Source of the DNA: Lingula anatina
Taxonomy: Eukaryota; Brachiopoda; Lingulata; Lingulida; Lingulidae
Assembly (NCBI RefSeq): GCF_001039355.2
Contig: NW_019775758.1
Coordinates: 576,969 to 640,968 of the forward strand
DNA: 64,000 nt
Reading direction: 5' to 3'
Shown: piece after piece, positions 58,055 to 64,000 of the stretch
Position numbering within the stretch: position 1 is the stretch's first letter
Layout of the letters: each line of letters starts with the position of its first letter
Notes under the pieces: model-generated
What the model saw: only the letters and a program-made list of their open reading frames with translations
Database searches by the model: none
Told to the model about the DNA's origin: nothing
Program-made: the position numbers and the translations under genes

Positions 58055-61000
58055 GTAAATGGTTCAAAGCCGTGTCTTCCTGCCAACACAAACCAGACTC
58101 TTCGCAGTGGCATAGCAGGCTGTGCTATTGATTCTTACCTATGTAAAAACATACAGTCTGGCTGACTGTTTTGCCGTGTTTCTACCTAAGTCAGGCCGGT
58201 CTTACTTTACACACCTAACCTCAGTAGACTGTCTTGGCACATTTAAGGGCACCACAGTTGATAAATTTAATGGTTAGTTACTCACCTCCAATATAATTGG
58301 ATTGGCAGTTGGATTTGTAGTCTCAAACTGTCTGTGAAGATACAATTTTAAAAAGACCACTGATTGTGTCGTGTGGTACTGAGATAAGCAGGTTTAACCT
58401 AGATGAAAACACACCAGGTACATTGGGCTTTTAAGCATCTGTGTAAATATGCTTTACAATACAAGCCTTGTGTAGAAAGAGCATGTAGGAGGGAAATGTA
58501 TTTTATTGCCAATTTTCAACATTTTTTTCTTCTCAAATGATGTACACTTTAGGTCAAGACATTTACGTGGGTTCCACAAGTTACTTATCTTCTAAATTCA
58601 CTTGTATTAGATTCTATTCCACAAGCTAGATTTTGTTTGTACTGAATATCAACTATTAAGAGTTGGGGTCTCAGCAGGATAGTTACAAAAATATCTTCAT
58701 TCTCCACCTTTGATTTTTATTTTCATGTTTTATAAATTAGAAGGTCAAAATCAGACATTTCTAGCATTTAACGTTCCATTAACTTGGCATCCAAGGAATG
58801 TTTCACGAGTAGGTTTTAATACATTGATTGAGATGTGCAGAAAAAGATCTGAATTTAAAAAAAAATAAGCTTCAGGGGGTTCATATGGGTACTTCAGGAC
58901 AGGTAGATGGATTTATAAAGGACCTATTCAGCCACACCTACTAAGCGTAACTATTAATTCCTTGTCTCCCGTGGAGTGATATCAATATGTGCAATGCCCC
59001 TCTTGCTGTTCTTATAATTAAACTCTACAGCATATTGAGGATATTCATGAATACTTCCCTGCAAGGATCTTCTTACTAAGGAGAACAAAGGAATTCCTGC
59101 TTGTTTTTATGGAAAGTGGGAGACTCCCGTTCACATCAAGACAGACTTAGTTTGGAAATTTGGATCTGATGTCCTTAATGCCTTAAAATTTAATTTTGAA
59201 GCAGCTTGGTGGACTAAGATTAATATGTTACAGACAGATAGCTGGGAAGATTAACAATTTTTGAATGAGGACTAACAAAAGTGTTCAATACTAATCATAG
59301 GAAAAAATACATCACAGGATCAGTTCTGTTAAAGAAGAGGATATAGAAAATTGTGATGGAATTATGTCATATTTCTGGACCTGTTAAGAAGGAAGTATGT
59401 CGGTGTCGCAAAGTGATCGGTCTTTGTTCTGTGTTTATGTAATTTATAGGAGTTGGTTGCTGTCTTTGTACACACCCAGACTTGTTATACAGGATGGAAA
59501 ATTAAGGAGAGACCTTGTTTCCTCTATATTGTTCTTCTTTTCTTCTCACAAAAGATAAGAAACTGAAGATAAGTAATTGTTTGTGTTTTTAAATTTTCCT
59601 GTCTTCATATAGTCTTAACATTGAATGGAGTTGAGAAGCATTTATTATTGACACTCTCAAAAGGGAGGGACAACCTTGAAGCAGGAGCCATTTGTTAAAA
59701 TGAAATAAATCAAGGCGATGCAGCAGGAAACCTAAACAAGGAAGGAAAAACAGTTTTTTACTTTCAACATGACTACTGCCATTTGGAAAGTGTTTTCAGA
59801 TTGCAGTGTAGTCATCTGATGTGGGCTGAAAGAAAAAAAGAAAAGAATTCCTAACACTCTGGTAGGCCAGTCGTTTAGAAATTTATACAAATTCAGATGC
59901 AGTTGGACCTCTGTTACTCAGCTTTCAGTTTTATCCGCAGATCTGGCTTGAGCCAACACTTGGCTGTAAATATTAGTAACTCCAGTTTTCATTTTGAAAT
60001 ACATACTAGTAAATATAAAATATATAAAGCTATCCGTCTTCACCAGAGTGCAGTCTTGCACAGTATTCTTCCTTCTTTTCATAATGCATCCCCAGTTCTG
60101 TCAACGCCTTTGGGACCTTGTAATCCAGTAGAGGGAAAACTTACAGATAATTCCTATTCAGTGTATCAGCCTCCCAGAGGAGCTGTGCGTGCTTGGCTTA
60201 TACCAGACTGGATTACATGCTTCAATGGGTTTCAGCCTGGGAGAAGTTGGCCCCATTTATTCGGCTCCTTCTTTTTCATTCATAGTTCGATCGGGGTTGA
60301 ATCGACCTGGAAATTATGCTGCGTATGTTTCCTATTTGGAATCGTGGTACTTTGGTGTCAACGACATTGATTTAGATTATGGCTTACTATCTAGGTCCTC
60401 AGCATGAAGTTCAACTAGACATTTGATGTATAGCAATCACCTTTGGCTATTTTCCCCAAACTGTTTTTTTTTCTTTATCTGGAGTGGTTGTCAGGTTTGT
60501 CAGAAATGGATATCGTCCAAGTCTCAAGGTGCACCACTTCACATTTCTCCTTGGGTTTGCCTCTCTATTGTGTTTGTTCACAGTAGGATTATAATGCGCT
60601 CACAACAGCAATGAATACCAAAGTGGAAAGTGGCTGGTGGCGGTTTAGGAAAAAAAATGAAAATCAAAAAAGCATTGTTAAGGGCTACTTAACACAATTT
60701 TTTCTCCCACAGTAATATAGTTTTCTTCTTAAAACAACTTCTGGTTGTCTGTGTAATTAAAGTGGACCATTTTCATTCAGATTTCATACAAATTAAGGGT
60801 CAAATTCGTAAAAACATTGTATTTTATATCCTTCGGTAAAACTAAAATGTGATGTATTAGGCCATTAGTTCTTATCCTCTCTGCTCATATTAAAGGTACA
60901 GGTTCTCAGGGGAAAACGACAAGTTATCTCTGGAGGAGAGCCCTCTTGGCTGTGATATATTTATATCTCACATGATTACAGTTAGTTGTGTGTGTCCTTG

Positions 61001-62030
61001 TAGGATAACTTAGACATGTAAATTGGCTCTGCCAATGTTACGTATGCTTTATTGATGGTATAAATTGAATTAAATGCACAAGGGAACACCAAGTACTAAA
61101 GGAACAACAGGGACACTGGTATGGAGTTTTTTCCTTATCTTGAATTTTTACTCATTTTCTGATGTCATTGAATTTTATGATTAATCATGTTGATGAGTTT
61201 TGAAGGGGCGTTTTTCATAAAATCAGCCCAACGGGAATAAAATTTTGCTTCAGAAATTATTTATGCCCCCATAAGCACAAAAAGCATCTAGGTATTAGAG
61301 GACAAAAACTTGTTTCCTTGTGCCATGGGGCTATTTGATTTTGCTTCAAAGAGTGAATGAATTTTATGAAATGGGAATTAAGTGTTCCCGAAGGTTGATA
61401 GACCTTAAAAACAGATGTTACAGAGAAAGGGGAGGAAAAAGTTTGCCTTTTGAAGCCATTAGAACATTTTACGCAGGGTTGGAGAGCTAGGCTAAAGTGT
61501 GCTTCAAGTGTAAACATTCAGATTTTTTTTTCTGATGGTGCCGCTCAGCCCAATTCTTTGTTATTCACAAGAATTGAGGTCAGTTTTCTCTTTTGAAAGG
61601 CAAAAGCTTGAAATGTCAGCACTTACACAAACACGGGCAAACATGGAATTGTTCGAAGACAGGAAACTGTCAGTTATTATCCACAGAGGAAGGGTCTAAG
61701 GGCGAAGAGATGTGTGGTTGAAAACAGGAACTGGTAAATCGTCCAATCCAACGTAGTTGTCATGACCCATGAGAAAAGGTTAAAAAAACAGTGCATACTT
61801 CAGCGCTAATATTGCCCAATGTTGGTCGTAGTTTATGTCTGGTTATGAAGGATGGTTTACCAAGTACAGGGTGGATGTGGCTAACCAAAGGTCTTAAATT
61901 GTTACGTTTTGTGTCGCGTATGCTAACACCAGGATGCGGACTCACACATGCATTTTAAACACAGATTTTCTGGAGTCTATTTATGAACCAAAATTACTAG
62001 ATTTTTTGTTAAGGTAATGCCGCTGTACCA

Positions 62031-62057
62031 AAAAAAAAAAAAAAAAAAAAAAAAAAA
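62031..62057. repeat. Poly(A) tract
   Basis: About 27 A within gene C intron 1, flanked by TGACTCCCC motifs; possibly a retroposition tail. Confidence 0.8.
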
Positions 62058-63982
62058 CTTGACTCCCCTAAAAGGTGACTCCCCAGTCAGATTTTCATTA
62101 TGAAAATCTGACTCCTATCTGTATATGGTTATTCTGTAAATTTTCTAGATTTTGGACATTGTGTGCTGATGACGCTGCCACATCCACATTCTTATGTAAT
62201 TTTAGTAATTGGATAGCTCCTGTTTTCTTTAAAACTTATTTTTAAAGACTAATTCATTGTGATCCATATCTTGTTGTTTGGAAAAAGATAAAGGAAAAAA
62301 TTATTTAAGTTGGCAGGGAGCAATACCAGTGGAAAGATAATGCATGATAAGAGACAATTCAAGATGTTAAAACACAAAACCTCCTCTGTGTTTACTTTGC
62401 AGTATGATTACAAATTGCCTGTGTTTTCTTCTTTTTTATGTATTTTTATTTTGGTTTTTAAAAAATCCCAACACATTGTTCTCGTTGCTGGTTTTGCGTT
62501 GGGATGTTATTCTAACACCCTCTACTTTAAAATTTGTCACGACAGCTTGGAGGCAAAAACAATTTTCCTTTCAATTTCATTGGAATGATTTAACTCCCAC
62601 TGCGCACTGGCAATGATCTTAAAGAAACCAGGAGGAATTTGGGCACATTCTCAACCTTTGTACTTCTGTATTGGGTGTTGTTTAGAATGGCAATTCATTC
62701 AGCGAACCGGTGCAAGAAAGCAACCAGGCAAAAAGGGAACTTAACAGATCGGTTAACAGTTAGTGGCTTTCAGAAATGTGGATGGATTTTTGTGTGTAAA
62801 TGAAATGTGTAGATTTACCTATACAAGAAAACTTTCTTCCAAGTTCTATTTGATGATCTTATCTCAACCAGACACCCTGCCGAGACGAAGGAATTATATT
62901 AGGTTGATCCGACTTCACTAGACCACTACAATACAGTAGACCACTACAATACAGTAGCCAGCCCTTAAATTAAAAACATGATAAAGGGTTATGTGGGATA
63001 TTGCTTTACTGGTGCCTCTGTTTCTAATCACTATTTAAGGTGCTTTAAAATACATTTCGTCATTAGTTATTTCATGATAACCATACAGAATTAATTGTTT
63101 TACTGTCTGAATAATTAATGCACAGCCAAGACTTCAATGTCCACGGGGGAAATAACACCCATTTCTCTGTACTAGTAATAACACCTATCTTAAACACTAC
63201 AGAATGTAAGTAATAACACCCTATTTCTTTGTACTAGTGTGTACTTTCATGGTCACATCTATTTGGGTCCCATTTTATTCTAAGTCTGGAATGTTAGCGT
63301 GGCCAATTATCTGATCTCCCTACCCTGTGATTAACGGTGTCCTAGTGGACGAGATCACTCACCTGTACAGGTATGTTGTCACCTGAGAGTGGCCAGACTA
63401 CCTGCTGACCAGTGACTTGACAGGCGTCTGGGAGATGTCCAGAATGGACAGTTAGTGGATACTTGATGGAGATCCTTAATGGACTGGTGTTGTTGTGTAT
63501 TTCATGGCTTGTTCTTTACCAAAGGTTGTGTTTATTATACTGAATGATTTAGTGTGTCTTAAAACCTAATTTTAAAAAATTAATTGGGTTGTTTTTAACA
63601 AATATTGAGCATTTGATTTATCAGTTTGCTTTTTATGTTGGACGGTCCTCATGCACTTTAACAGACTTCAAGAAAATGGGATGATCTTTCATTTGTCATT
63701 TAAACTGTTAACTTTCATATAACACACATGCCCAAACCAATCCTACGTCTGCACTTTTTCATTTGGTTGTAGTACAGTCTTTTAAAATCTTGTTACATTT
63801 TAAATTGAAGTCCAGCTGGTGTTTTGACTATGGTCTCTCTGAAAACATTTTCCAAACAAGAAGCACGTTTCTTGTAATTGTAAATGCTTTCTCCACATTG
63901 TGTGAACTGGTTGGAAAGTTATGTTTTCTTCTCTCCAAACTTTCCAGAACTCAAAACTTCAACTAGGCAGATGATTCTGGAA

Positions 63983-64000
63983 GGGGGGGGGGGGGGGGGG
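63983..64000. repeat. Poly(G) tract at window edge
   Basis: The window ends in a run of at least 18 G. Confidence 0.9.

Larger units (their letters stand above)
57144..64000. other. Gene C intron 1, extending to the window edge
   Basis: About 6.9 kb of AT-rich sequence with scattered short repeats: an 18-bp direct repeat (GACCACTACAATACAGTA) near 62920-62958, an A-run at 62031-62057, and CTTTGTACTAGT-type repeats at 63140-63240. No exon that fits phase 0 after exon 1 is convincing. Confidence 0.5.

Noticed and set aside
59897-60370. 157-codon plus-strand frame in the gene C intron
   Set aside because: No recognisable motif, no convincing splice sites in phase with exon 1, and composition like flanking DNA.
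63346-63370. 25-nt candidate exon between CCTAG and GTATGT
   Set aside because: Too short to judge; no support for coding beyond the two dinucleotides.

Overview
The window is eukaryotic nuclear DNA from an invertebrate. It is AT-rich, with spliced genes, GT-AG introns, abundant microsatellites and several families of short inverted-repeat transposons. Short elements beginning TTAAAGGGATAATAACTC and frequent ACATGTAC words suggest a marine lophotrochozoan, possibly a mollusc. That placement rests on general impression, not on a diagnostic gene. The assembly is imperfect: there are single-N joins at 33482, 35026, 38045 and 53000, and a 394-N gap at 41538-41931.

Left part (75-28077, minus strand): one very large gene, called gene A here. 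I could follow 19 coding exons in consistent phase from an ATG at 21400 to the left edge, about 2,530 codons without reaching a stop. The protein has a C-x2-C-x9-C-x2-C zinc-ribbon-like motif, a roughly 795-residue Pro/Glu-rich exon, a 943-residue exon with a CxxC motif, acidic tracts and a charged coiled coil, and a tail of small interchangeable PPKEPTP-type exons. I do not recognise the family. A second first exon (28012-28077), a 21-nt microexon (15122-15142) and an overlapping second reading frame in exon A2 suggest isoforms.

Middle part (28-43 kb): no convincing host gene. It holds a 549-bp element with 108-bp inverted arms, tRNA-like SINE pieces, and an element of about 8.4 kb (34487-42914) bounded by long inverted arms built of ~147-bp units. 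Inside that element are decayed pieces of a protein carrying a GNFHTELAF motif, interrupted by a TTAA-ended MITE. Two near-identical duplications abut single Ns and look like unmerged overlapping contigs or haplotypes.

Right-middle part (43.2-55.7 kb, minus strand): an acyl-CoA synthetase of the 4-coumarate-CoA ligase/luciferase (ANL) family, gene B. Eleven exons give a 542-residue protein ending in AKL, a peroxisomal targeting signal. The exon for the substrate-pocket segment exists as three intact, divergent, equal-length (181 nt), same-phase copies (5A, 5B, 5C). Including two of them would shift the frame, so this looks like a mutually exclusive exon cassette. Downstream, a tandem duplicate carries a broken fourth copy (5D) and a full second set of exons 6-11, all open and with splice sites, which could act as an alternative 3' half.

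Right end (57075-64000, plus strand): the first coding exon (signal peptide) of a secreted or membrane protein, divergently arranged about 1.4 kb from gene B, followed by a long intron that runs to the window edge. The most interesting feature is the gene B exon cassette with its duplicated downstream half.
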